Shown here: positions 23,229 through 31,232 of the stretch, piece after piece | Layout of the letters: the number at the start of each line of letters is the position of its first letter | How positions within the stretch are numbered: the stretch's first letter is position 1 | Source: Natronomicrosphaera sp040876735 | GTDB lineage: Bacteria; Planctomycetota; Phycisphaerae; Phycisphaerales; Phycisphaeraceae | Reading direction: 5' to 3' | DNA length: 41,646 nucleotides | NCBI GenBank assembly: GCA_040876735.1 | Contig: JBBDPC010000007.1 | Span: 1-41,646 of the forward strand | Notes under the pieces: generated by a model | What the model was told of the DNA's origin: nothing | The model's input: only the letters and a program-made list of their open reading frames with translations | Database searches by the model: none | Translations under genes and position numbers: made by a program

Positions 23229-23287
23229 CGCTCCGGCCGTAAAGCCCGAAGCCCGAAACCCGAACCCCGAAACCCGAATCCCGAGCT
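23174..23287. repeat. Inverted repeat built of TTCGGGW heptamers
   Basis: The left arm (23174-23212) consists of about five heptamer words TTCGGGA, TTCGGGT or GTTCGGG. The right arm (23243-23287) holds their complements (CCCGAAA, CCCGAAC). Both outer ends are AGCTCGGG and CCCGAGCT. The left arm codes for the C-terminus of the glycosyltransferase and its stop lies in the loop; the right arm ends six nt before the next ATG. Confidence 0.8.
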
Positions 23288-23291
23288 TTTC

Positions 23292-23978
23292 ATGGCAAAC
23301 ATCCTCGTCGTCGGTCCGCATCCGGACGATCAAGAACTCGGCATGGGCGGCACCATCCTCCGCCTCGCGCAGCAGGGACACAACGTGCTGCTGCTGGACA
23401 TGACCAACGGCGAACCCACGCCGTACGGCTCCCCCGCGCAGCGCGAAAAGGAGTGGACCGCCGCCGCCGAAATCCTTGGCAACGTCAAGCGCCGCCTCCT
23501 GGGCCTGAAAAACCGCGAGATCGAGCATTCGATCCAGGCCCGCCACCTCGTGGCCGGCGTCATCCGCGAACACCAGGCGAGCATCGTCTTCCTGCCTTAC
23601 TACGAAGACGCCCACCCCGACCACGTCGCCACCACGCGCATCGTCGAGGACGCTCGCTTCGACGCGAAGCTGAGCAACATCGACCTGCCCGGCGAGCCGA
23701 TCTATCCCAAGTGGCTGTTCTATTACTACTGCACGCACCTCCGCCACGTCGCCAGCCCGAGCTTCTGCCTCGACATCAGTGAACAGATGGATGAGAAGGA
23801 GCGGGCGGTGAAGGCGTACGAGTCGCAGTTCGTCACACCCGAGAAGAACCGTCGTGTGGTCGAATGGCTCCGCCAGATGAACGGCTACATGGGCAGCCGC
23901 ATCGGCACGCAATACGCCGAACCCTTCTTCACCCGCGAGCCGTTGGGGCTGACGGGGCTGGAGGGCGTGGTGGTGTGA
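23292..23978 (+). CDS. PIG-L family deacetylase (LmbE/BshB-like)
   Basis: A 228-residue zinc-dependent deacetylase of N-acetylglucosamine-type substrates. VGPHPDDQELGMGG (H10, D12, D13) and DAHPDHVATTR (H108, D110, H111) supply the metal-binding and catalytic residues. Length matches the bacterial BshB1/LmbE group, which deacetylates GlcNAc-malate in bacillithiol synthesis or modified sugars in antibiotic and glycan pathways. Following a GT4 glycosyltransferase it resembles the BshA-BshB pair, but the glycosyltransferase sequence is not clearly BshA and no bshC is present. The start is within the foot of the repeat element. Confidence 0.88.
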   Translation: MANILVVGPHPDDQELGMGGTILRLAQQGHNVLLLDMTNGEPTPYGSPAQREKEWTAAAEILGNVKRRLLGLKNREIEHSIQARHLVAGVIREHQASIVFLPYYEDAHPDHVATTRIVEDARFDAKLSNIDLPGEPIYPKWLFYYYCTHLRHVASPSFCLDISEQMDEKERAVKAYESQFVTPEKNRRVVEWLRQMNGYMGSRIGTQYAEPFFTREPLGLTGLEGVVV

Positions 23979-24017
23979 CGAATTTGACTCCCGCAAGAGA
24001 ACTTTCACGAGGTTGAC

Positions 24018-25454
24018 ATGAGCACCACGCCCCCCCGGCCGAACATCCTGTTGATCACCACCGACCAGCAACGCTACGACGCGCTGGGCATCAACGGCAA
24101 CACGATCCTCCAGACGCCCAACCTCGACCACCTCGCCAGCCGGGGCACGAACTTCTCCCGCGCCTACTCCACCTGCCCCGTCTGCATCCCCGCCCGGCGG
24201 TCGCTGATCAGCGGCCTGCACCCGGCGACGCACGGCCTCGGCCGGTACCACGACGGTCAGGCGTTCGATCCACCCTGCACCTTGCCCGGCCTGCTCAGCG
24301 ACGCCGGCTACCAGACCCAGCTCATCGGCAAGCTCCACCTCCACCCGCAGGGCAAGCGCTACGGCTACGACAACATGATCCTCAGCGAAACGTCCAACTG
24401 GCGCCCAGACTCCGCCACGCAGAAACGCAACGACTACGTCGACTTCCTGCGCGCCCACGGCGTCGACACCCATCCCAACCTGCACGGCATCAATGGCAAC
24501 GGCCGGCTCGCCCGCCCGCATCACCTCGACGAAACGCTCCACCAGAGTTCCTGGCTTGGCCAGATGGCCGACGACTTTCTCACCCGCAAGCGCGATCCGA
24601 GTTGCCCGTGGTTCCTGCACCTCTCGTTCTTCCATCCGCATCCGCCGCTCACGCCGCCGCTGACATACTGGCAGCGCTACTGCGATCGCACGGACCTTCA
24701 GCCATCCATCGGCGACTGGGCGCCCACCGGCACGCCCCCGCCGGGCCTGGCGCCGGACAGCGCCACCGGGCCGTTCGCGCCCGAGCAGATCCGCTTGGCC
24801 ATCGCCGGCTACTACGCGCTGATCCAGCACATCGACGACACCATCGCCTACGTCCTCGAACGCTATTGCGAGTACGGCACGTCCCGCGCCGCGGAGCCAC
24901 TCTGGATCATCTTCTCCTCCGACCACGGCGAAATGCTCGGCGACCACCATCTGTTCCGAAAGTCGCTGCCTTACGAAGCCTCCGCCCACATTCCGCTGTT
25001 CATCAGCGGGCGTAACGTCGACGCCCAGCCCGGGCCCTGCGACGCGCTGGCCTGCTGGGAAGACCTCATGCCCACCATCCTCGACCTTGCCGGCGTCGAA
25101 ACGCCCGCCGGCCTCGACGGCATGTCGCTCGCCCCGGCCGTGCGCGGCGAGCCGCTGCAACCCCGCCAGCACCTGTTCGGCGAGTGCGGCGGCCCGCTGG
25201 CTAACCACTGGATCGTCGACGGCCCGCTCAAGTACGCCTGGTTCCCACGCACCAACGAAGAGCAACTGTTCGACCTGGAGAACGATCCGCAGGAAACCCG
25301 CGACCTCTCCGAGCAAACCGACCGGCTGGAACCGCTGCGACGCCAGCTCGAAGCCCACCTCGCCGACCGCGACGACTACCGGTACGACCGCGCCGCCCTC
25401 CGCCCCTGCCGCAACCGCCCGCCCGAGGCAATCTGGGCCGGCAAGCTCGCATAG
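24018..25454 (+). CDS. Sulfatase of the arylsulfatase/phosphonate hydrolase superfamily
   Basis: A 478-residue enzyme. PNILLITTDQQRYDALG opens the fold with the metal-binding Asp pair. STCPVCIPARRSL contains the sulfatase consensus C-x-P-x-R with C56, which would be converted to formylglycine, and SSDHGEMLGDHHLFRK near residue 300 provides further metal ligands. There is no evident signal peptide, so it may act in the cytoplasm, consistent with the MFS gene three nt downstream importing its substrate. Substrates may be sulfated sugars, choline sulfate or phosphonates. A maturase for the formylglycine is not in the window. A GAGG sequence stands six nt before the ATG. Confidence 0.9.
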   Translation: MSTTPPRPNILLITTDQQRYDALGINGNTILQTPNLDHLASRGTNFSRAYSTCPVCIPARRSLISGLHPATHGLGRYHDGQAFDPPCTLPGLLSDAGYQTQLIGKLHLHPQGKRYGYDNMILSETSNWRPDSATQKRNDYVDFLRAHGVDTHPNLHGINGNGRLARPHHLDETLHQSSWLGQMADDFLTRKRDPSCPWFLHLSFFHPHPPLTPPLTYWQRYCDRTDLQPSIGDWAPTGTPPPGLAPDSATGPFAPEQIRLAIAGYYALIQHIDDTIAYVLERYCEYGTSRAAEPLWIIFSSDHGEMLGDHHLFRKSLPYEASAHIPLFISGRNVDAQPGPCDALACWEDLMPTILDLAGVETPAGLDGMSLAPAVRGEPLQPRQHLFGECGGPLANHWIVDGPLKYAWFPRTNEEQLFDLENDPQETRDLSEQTDRLEPLRRQLEAHLADRDDYRYDRAALRPCRNRPPEAIWAGKLA

Positions 25455-25457
25455 CCC

Positions 25458-26642
25458 ATGACCCGCCTCCGCTTCCATCCGCTCGATTACGTCACGGCCG
25501 TGAGCTTCATCGCTTACTCGTCCAGCGCGGTGGTCACGCCGATCGCCCTGCTCATCCTTGCGAGCGAGCTGTCGTTCGGCCTCGCGGCGGGGGGCGCGCT
25601 GGAACTGATGCGCAGCCTGCTGATCCTCGCGGTGCTGCTGACCAGCGGGTTCATCGCCGCGCGGTTCGGCAAGGCGAACGTGCTCGGTGTCAGCTCGCTG
25701 CTGCTGGGGCTGGGGCTGATGCTCTATGCCGTCTCGCCGACGTACGGCACGGTGCTGCTGGCGATGGGGCTGCTGGGCGTCGGCGGCGGCGCGGTGGAAG
25801 GGTTGCTCAACCCGCTGGTGCAGGACCTGCACCCCAACGACTCGGGGCGATACCTCAACATCGCCAACGCGTTCTGGTCCGTCGGCGTGCTCATCACCGT
25901 GCTCGTCGGCGGCGACCTGCTGACGCGCGGCGTCTCGTGGCGGTGGCTGATGACCATCATCGGCGCGCTGAACCTGCTCGCCGGCGTGCTGTTCCTCCTG
26001 CTGCGGCGCACCGGGCCCGAGCGGGTGAACCACACGACCGCACACATCTTCGGCCACAAGCGCGACATTCTCCTGACGCCACGCTTCTGGCTCTTCGCCG
26101 TCGCCATGTTCCTCGCCGGCGGCGTCGAGGGCGGGTTCACCTTCTGGACCGCCAGCTACATCCAGCTTCAGTACGACGCCCTGCCCCGGGCCGGCGGCAT
26201 CGGCACGGCCCTGTTCGCCGGGGGCATGATCGTCGGCCGGCTCGGCGGCGGGTGGTGGGGCCATCAGCATCGCCTGCGCCCGCTGATCCTCGGCTCGGCG
26301 GCGGCGGGTCTGGCGGTGAGCCTGCTCGTGCCGGCGGCGCAGAGTCTCACCGCCATCTACGCCGTGCTGCTGGCGGCGGGGCTGTGCATCGCCTGCTTCT
26401 GGCCCAGCATTCAGTCGCACGCGGCCGACCGCCTGCCGGTGGAGTCGACGTCGCTGTTCATCCTGCTCTCGTGCGCCGGCATCCCGGGCTTCGCGTTTGC
26501 GGCGTGGCTGATGGGCGTGGTCGCCGAGTTCACCAGTCTGCACGCCAGCTTTTTCATTCTGCCCGTGATGTTCGGCGGGTTGGTGGTGACGCTGTTGCTG
26601 GATCGCGGCCGAGGCCCACGCCGTGACGCCGTCGGCTTCTGA
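25458..26642 (+). CDS. Major facilitator superfamily transporter
   Basis: A 394-residue membrane protein with about twelve hydrophobic segments. Helices such as AVVTPIALLILASELSF and LLAMGLLGVGGGAVEGLLNPLVQDL, a GFIAARFGKANVLG loop and FWSVGVLITVLVGGDLLTRG match MFS permeases of the FucP/GalP-like sugar class, with 4-TM repeats and a central RRTGPERVNH loop. Substrate cannot be stated. It starts three nucleotides after the sulfatase stop and is probably translationally coupled to it, which suggests uptake or export of the sulfatase's substrate or product. It converges on the dicarboxylate transporter with only 11 nt between the stops. Confidence 0.85.
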   Translation: MTRLRFHPLDYVTAVSFIAYSSSAVVTPIALLILASELSFGLAAGGALELMRSLLILAVLLTSGFIAARFGKANVLGVSSLLLGLGLMLYAVSPTYGTVLLAMGLLGVGGGAVEGLLNPLVQDLHPNDSGRYLNIANAFWSVGVLITVLVGGDLLTRGVSWRWLMTIIGALNLLAGVLFLLLRRTGPERVNHTTAHIFGHKRDILLTPRFWLFAVAMFLAGGVEGGFTFWTASYIQLQYDALPRAGGIGTALFAGGMIVGRLGGGWWGHQHRLRPLILGSAAAGLAVSLLVPAAQSLTAIYAVLLAAGLCIACFWPSIQSHAADRLPVESTSLFILLSCAGIPGFAFAAWLMGVVAEFTSLHASFFILPVMFGGLVVTLLLDRGRGPRRDAVGF

Positions 26643-26653
26643 TTGCACGCGCT

Positions 26654-28081
26654 TTACACATCCAGCACCAGCGGCAGCACCACCTGGTAGCCCAGCAGCA
26701 GCACGATGACGGCGATCACGGAGATCAGTCCGCCGACGCGCAGCAGCGTGCTCGCCGGCAGCCGGCCGGTGGCGAAGGCCATCGCGTTGGGCGGCGTGGA
26801 AATCGGCAGTGCCATGGCGAACGAGCAGGCGAGCGCGGTGAGGATGACCAGTTGCACGTTCCCGGGCGCGGGGAAGGCGAGCGCCATGGGGATGATGAGG
26901 TTGGCGGCGGCGGTGTTGCTCATGAACGTCGACAGGCCGTACGCCAGCAGCACGACGGCGGCGGCGAGGACGATGCCCTGCAACTGTCCGATGAACGGCT
27001 GCTCGGTGATGTACTCGACCAGGCCGGTCTGGCTCATGGCGTTGCCCAGCGCCAGGCCGCCCCACATGAGGATGAGGATGTTCCAGTCGACGGAGTCGAC
27101 GTCGCGGCGGTTGAGCATGCCCAGCGAGGTGAGCAAGGCGGCGGCGATCAGCGCGATCACCGCGTCGTTGATGCCATGCCACGACCCCGTGAGCCAGAGC
27201 CCGATCGTGAGCACGAGGATGCCCAGCGTGATCTTGCCCCGCAGCGAGACCGGCTCGGTGTGCTTGAGACGCGGGATGCTCAGCCCCTTGCCCGCCGGGA
27301 GCATGACGTAGAGGATCACCCCCGCCACCGCGATCAGCAGCACCGCCAGCGGCACGGCGACCAGCATCCAGTCCAGAAAGCCGATCTCCAGCCCCGCCCG
27401 GCGCAGGTTCGCCAGGGCCACCGCGTTCGGCGGCGTGCCGATGGGCGTGCCGATGCCGCCGATGTTGGCGCCGGTGGGCACTGCCAGAATCACGGCGAGG
27501 TGGAACTTGCCGTCGTCGCTCATCTGCTTCAGCAGCGGGGCGACGATGGCGAGCATCATGGCGGTGGTGGCGGTGTTGCTCATCCACATGCTGAAGAAGG
27601 CGGTGATGAGCATCACGCCGTAGATCAGCAGGATCGGCCGGCGGGTGAATGGGTCGAGCACCTTGGCGGCGATCGCGCGGTCCAGCGCATGCTTGGTCAC
27701 CGCGGCCGAGAGCAGGAACCCGCCGAGGAAGAGGATGATCACCGGCGAAGCGAAGGGCTCGAAGAAGACGCTGAAGTTCAGGTTCCCCCCGTCGGGCCCC
27801 GCATCGGCCGGGGCGAGCCCGCCGTTGTGCGCCAGCAGCAGCACCTGCAACCCGACGAGGCAGAGGCTGGTCGCGTAAAGCGGGATGACTTCGGTCGCCC
27901 AGAAGATGGCGGCGATGATGAAGATCACCACCGCCCGCCTGGCCAGCTCGTTCATGTCACCGGGCAGGAACAGGTAGGCGAGCGTCGCCAGCGCGATGGT
28001 GCCGACGATGATCGCCGGCGTCTTCCATTCAAAGTGCGGATTGCCCGGGAGGGTGGGAGCAGCCTGGGGGGTGTCGGTCAT
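26654..28081 (-). CDS. DASS/SLC13-family divalent anion:sodium symporter
   Basis: A 475-residue transporter of the DASS family (SLC13, ArsB/NhaD superfamily), which moves di- and tricarboxylates or sulfate with Na+. Two SNT motifs in MSNTATTAMMLAIVAPLLK and FMSNTAAANLIIPMALA, and TPPNA motifs in GTPIGTPPNAVAL and ISTPPNAMAFATGR, are the diagnostic sodium- and substrate-binding signatures. ATG 28081 was chosen since AAGGCA precedes it and the 21 additional upstream codons are not conserved. It is the last gene of a minus-strand block headed by an Rrf2 regulator and containing PEP carboxykinase and an acyl-CoA synthetase, so a C4-dicarboxylate is a likely cargo, by inference. Confidence 0.92.
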   Translation of the reverse strand: MTDTPQAAPTLPGNPHFEWKTPAIIVGTIALATLAYLFLPGDMNELARRAVVIFIIAAIFWATEVIPLYATSLCLVGLQVLLLAHNGGLAPADAGPDGGNLNFSVFFEPFASPVIILFLGGFLLSAAVTKHALDRAIAAKVLDPFTRRPILLIYGVMLITAFFSMWMSNTATTAMMLAIVAPLLKQMSDDGKFHLAVILAVPTGANIGGIGTPIGTPPNAVALANLRRAGLEIGFLDWMLVAVPLAVLLIAVAGVILYVMLPAGKGLSIPRLKHTEPVSLRGKITLGILVLTIGLWLTGSWHGINDAVIALIAAALLTSLGMLNRRDVDSVDWNILILMWGGLALGNAMSQTGLVEYITEQPFIGQLQGIVLAAAVVLLAYGLSTFMSNTAAANLIIPMALAFPAPGNVQLVILTALACSFAMALPISTPPNAMAFATGRLPASTLLRVGGLISVIAVIVLLLGYQVVLPLVLDV

Positions 28082-28212
28082 AGCGATGCCTTGGGTGGTG
28101 GGGGGTGAGCATCGGGCGTCTGACATTCGCGCACCCGAATTCAAGTAGCAGGTTTGTCAAGCGGGGCGGGATAAGGGCAGGGTAAGCGCGGGGCGTTTTA
28201 AGCGCGGGCCGT

Positions 28213-29109
28213 TCAGTGTACCCCGCGATCAGGCGGGTGGGGGTCGGCGGCGGGAGGCGACGCCGCGGCAGCGCTGACGATCGTCCGACGGTAGACGAGG
28301 TGGTAGATCAGGCCCACCATCACGCTGCCGCCGACGATGTTGCCCGCGATCACCGCGATCATGTTGCGCACCGCGCCCCAGCCGCTGAAGGTCGCGCTCG
28401 TCGCCAGGCGCTGCGTCACGTCTGAATCGCTCAGCAGGATGGCGCCCGCCATCGGCAGGTAGAACATGTTGCCGACGCTGTGCTCGAAGCCGACGATCGG
28501 CACGGCCGCGATCGGCAGCAACGGGCCGAGCATCTTGTCCGTGGTCGACCGTCCCGCCATCGCCACCCACACGCCGATGCAGATCAGCAGGTTGCCGAGC
28601 ATGCCTTTGGAAAATGCGACGACGAACGTCTCCTGCGTCTTGCCTGCGCCAATGAGAAACGCCCGCTCGCCCACCGCCGAATCGTACATCCCCGGCTGAT
28701 CAGCGAGCATCAGCAGCAGCACCAGGCCGCCGGCGCCCATCACATTGGCCAGCAACACCACGCCCCAGTTCCGCAGCAGCGTGACGGTGGTGATCTTGCG
28801 GGCCGCCCAGGTCATGACCATGAGAATGTTGGTGGTGAACACGGCCGCGCCGGCGGTGATGGCGACGAGGTAGCCCATGGCAAACGCGACTCCGCCGACG
28901 ATGCGGGCTGTACCGGCGTTGAGATCGGGGTCGGCGGTGATGACGGTGTTCGCCATGGCGCCAAGCCCGATGAACCCGCCGCCGACGACGCCGAGCATGA
29001 GCTTGGAAGTGACGGGGAGGTTGGCCCGCTGGACGCCTTGCGTTTCAACGCGCTCGGCGATCTCCGCAGGCGAATAGGCGTCGAGGCCGAACAATCGACG
29101 GGCTGGCAT
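28213..29109 (-). CDS. Formate/nitrite transporter (FocA/NirC family)
   Basis: A 298-residue channel with six membrane segments of the FNT family, which conducts formate, nitrite or hydrosulfide. Typical segments are KLMLGVVGGGFIGLGAMANTV, GAAVFTTNILMVMTW, LANVMGAGGLVLLLM, KGMLGNLLICIGVWVAMAGRS and VGFEHSVGNMFYLPMA; the last holds the conserved pore histidine. ATG 29109 is preceded by GGAAGGAG at seven nt, an excellent site. Orientation and spacing (149 nt after pckA, 131 nt before the DASS gene) put it in the same run as the other organic-acid genes. Formate versus nitrite specificity cannot be read. Confidence 0.9.
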   Translation of the reverse strand: MPARRLFGLDAYSPAEIAERVETQGVQRANLPVTSKLMLGVVGGGFIGLGAMANTVITADPDLNAGTARIVGGVAFAMGYLVAITAGAAVFTTNILMVMTWAARKITTVTLLRNWGVVLLANVMGAGGLVLLLMLADQPGMYDSAVGERAFLIGAGKTQETFVVAFSKGMLGNLLICIGVWVAMAGRSTTDKMLGPLLPIAAVPIVGFEHSVGNMFYLPMAGAILLSDSDVTQRLATSATFSGWGAVRNMIAVIAGNIVGGSVMVGLIYHLVYRRTIVSAAAASPPAADPHPPDRGVH

Positions 29110-29258
29110 GCGGGGTCTCCTTCCTGCTGAACTGCGTGCAGCGCATCGGCCGCGCAAGGCAACGATCCTGCCAGCTTCTTCATAGGGGGGACGTGTCCAG
29201 CCGGGGAAGTCCGCCGCCGCGCGTCGGCGCGGCGACGGGTGGTTCGGTGGTGCCTCTA

Positions 29259-31073
29259 CTACAGTCGGCTGATCAGCAGCTCGCGCTGGAAGACGATCTC
29301 CTTGGGCAGGTCGCCCGCCAGCTTGAGGAACAGCTCTTCCTGCGACAGCAACTCACGCTTGAACTCTTCGGGGTCGAGCGACTGCAGCTTTTCAAAGTCT
29401 TCGGCGCTGAAGTTGTCCAGGCCTTCAAGGTCGAAGTCTTGCGAACGCGGTGTCCAGCCCAGGTGGGACTCGACGGCGTAGGCCCGGCCGCGGCAGCGGT
29501 CGACGATCCACTTGAGCACGCGCATGTTTTCGCCGAACCCGGGCCAGATGAACTTGCCGTCTTCATCCTTGCGGAACCAGTTGACGGCGAAGATGCGCGG
29601 GCAGTCCTTCATCGACTTGCGCATGCGGAACCAGTGGCGGAGGTAGTCGCAGACGTGGTAGCCGGTGAACGGGAGCATGGCCATCGGATCGCGTCGGACC
29701 ACGCCCATCTTGCCCGTGGCGGCGGCGGTGGTCTCCGAGCCCAGCGTCGAGCCGATGTAGACGCCGTGCATCCAGTTGAACGCCTGGTAGACCAGCGGGA
29801 TGATGTTGCTGCGCCGGCCGCCGAAGAGGATGGCGGACACCTCCACGCCGGCGGGATCGTTGACCACCGGATCGAGCACCGGGTTGTTCGCCATCGGCGC
29901 GGTGAACCGGCTGTTGGGATGCGCGGCGGGCGTGCCCTTGTCCGGCGTCCAGGGCTCACCTTTCCAGTCGATCGCCTCGGCGGGCGGCTCCTTGGTCTTG
30001 TCTTCCCACCACACGTCGCCGTCGGGCAGCAGCGCGACGTTGGTGTAGATCGTGTGCTTCGCGATGCTCGCCATGGCGTTGGGGTTGGTCTTTTCGTTCG
30101 TGCCCGGCGCGACGCCGAAGTAGCCCGCTTCGGGGTTGATTGCGCGTAGCCGGCCTGACGTTTCATCGACCCACATCCAGACGATGTCGTCGCCGACGGT
30201 GGTGATCTTCCAGCCTTGCTTGCGGTACTTCTCCGGCGGGACGAGCATGGCGAAGTTGGTCTTGCCGCAGGCGCTGGGGAAGGCGCCGGAGACGTAGGTC
30301 TTCTCACCATCGGGCGCTTCGACGCCCATCAGCAGCATGTGCTCGGCCATCCAGCCCTGCTGCTTGCCGAGGTAGCTGGCCATGCGCAGGGCGAGGCATT
30401 TCTTGCCCAGCAGTGCGTTGCCGCCGTAGCCCGAGCCGAAGCTCCAGATCGTGTTGTCCTGCAGGAAGTGGCAGATGTAGCGGCGGTCGGGGTCCAGTTC
30501 GCCCAGGCTGTGCAGACAGCGGGTGAACTCGTCGCTGTCGCCGAGCTCTTTCCACGCCACGTCGCCCATGCGGGTCATGATGCTCATGCTCGCCGCGACG
30601 TAGTTCGAGTCGGTGAGCTGCACGCCCACCTTCGCCAGCGGCGAGCCGATCGGGCCCATGACGAAGGGCAGGACGTACATGGTGCGGCCCTTCATGCAGC
30701 CGGCGAAAAGCTTGTCAAGTTTCGCGTACGCCTGGCGATCGTTCATCCAGTTGTTGGTCGGACCCGCCGTCTCCGGGCTGGGCGTGCAGATGAATGTCAA
30801 GTGCTCGGTGCGTGAGACGTCGTTGGGGTTGCTGCGATGCAGGTAGCAACCGGGGAGCTTGTCCTGGTTCAGGCGGATGAAAACGCCCTCGTCGACGCCT
30901 TCCTCAAACAGCCGACTGCGCTCTTCGTCGCTGCCGTCGCACCAGACGAGCTTGTCCGGTTGGCAGTGTTCGATGTGCTGCTCGACCCAGTCAAGGACGT
31001 GCTGGTTGGCGCCGGCCGGTGGCGGGGAAGTGCTGCGGTCGAGCACGGTGGCATGGTTCTTACTCGCTGCCAT
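29259..31073 (-). CDS. pckG: Phosphoenolpyruvate carboxykinase (GTP)
   Basis: A 604-residue GTP-dependent PEP carboxykinase that links oxaloacetate to PEP in gluconeogenesis or anaplerosis. The kinase-1a loop with its reactive Cys is FPSACGKTNFAML; CKTFLQ-like elements, VGDDIVWMWVDETSGRLRAINPEAG (kinase-2) and PMAMLPFTGYHVCDYLRHWF follow. Length fits the GTP family (about 600), not the shorter ATP family. ATG 31073 has GAAAGGAG ten nt upstream. It sits between the acyl-CoA synthetase/GNAT fusion and the formate channel, which suggests coordinated handling of acetate, C4 acids and formate. Confidence 0.96.
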   Translation of the reverse strand: MAASKNHATVLDRSTSPPPAGANQHVLDWVEQHIEHCQPDKLVWCDGSDEERSRLFEEGVDEGVFIRLNQDKLPGCYLHRSNPNDVSRTEHLTFICTPSPETAGPTNNWMNDRQAYAKLDKLFAGCMKGRTMYVLPFVMGPIGSPLAKVGVQLTDSNYVAASMSIMTRMGDVAWKELGDSDEFTRCLHSLGELDPDRRYICHFLQDNTIWSFGSGYGGNALLGKKCLALRMASYLGKQQGWMAEHMLLMGVEAPDGEKTYVSGAFPSACGKTNFAMLVPPEKYRKQGWKITTVGDDIVWMWVDETSGRLRAINPEAGYFGVAPGTNEKTNPNAMASIAKHTIYTNVALLPDGDVWWEDKTKEPPAEAIDWKGEPWTPDKGTPAAHPNSRFTAPMANNPVLDPVVNDPAGVEVSAILFGGRRSNIIPLVYQAFNWMHGVYIGSTLGSETTAAATGKMGVVRRDPMAMLPFTGYHVCDYLRHWFRMRKSMKDCPRIFAVNWFRKDEDGKFIWPGFGENMRVLKWIVDRCRGRAYAVESHLGWTPRSQDFDLEGLDNFSAEDFEKLQSLDPEEFKRELLSQEELFLKLAGDLPKEIVFQRELLISRL

Positions 31074-31232
31074 GGAAAAACGCTCCTTTCGGGGACGGAA
31101 AAATCGGCGATCAACGGCTGAGCCGGTCACCACCGGATTGCATGGACACGAAAAGACACCACGTGCACTTCCAATCAGCCTCGTTTGTGAAGCTTGCGCT
31201 CATCGCTTGTGCCTTTTCACGTCCAGTGGTTT

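Noticed and set aside
23292..23978. Bacillithiol synthesis operon (GT4 plus PIG-L as BshA-BshB)
   Set aside because: The glycosyltransferase does not clearly show BshA-specific sequence, no bshC is present, and a sulfatase and permease follow.
23211..27587. Very long open frame (about 1458 codons) on the minus strand opposite the deacetylase, sulfatase and MFS genes
   Set aside because: It mirrors well-recognised plus-strand genes, consists of Asp/Arg/Ala/His-rich sequence with no motif, and is an expected by-product of high G+C codon use.
31130..31232. Possible decayed inverted repeat with GACACGAAAAGACACC and GTGCCTTTTCACGTCC words
   Set aside because: Arms match only partly and no second copy was seen in the window.
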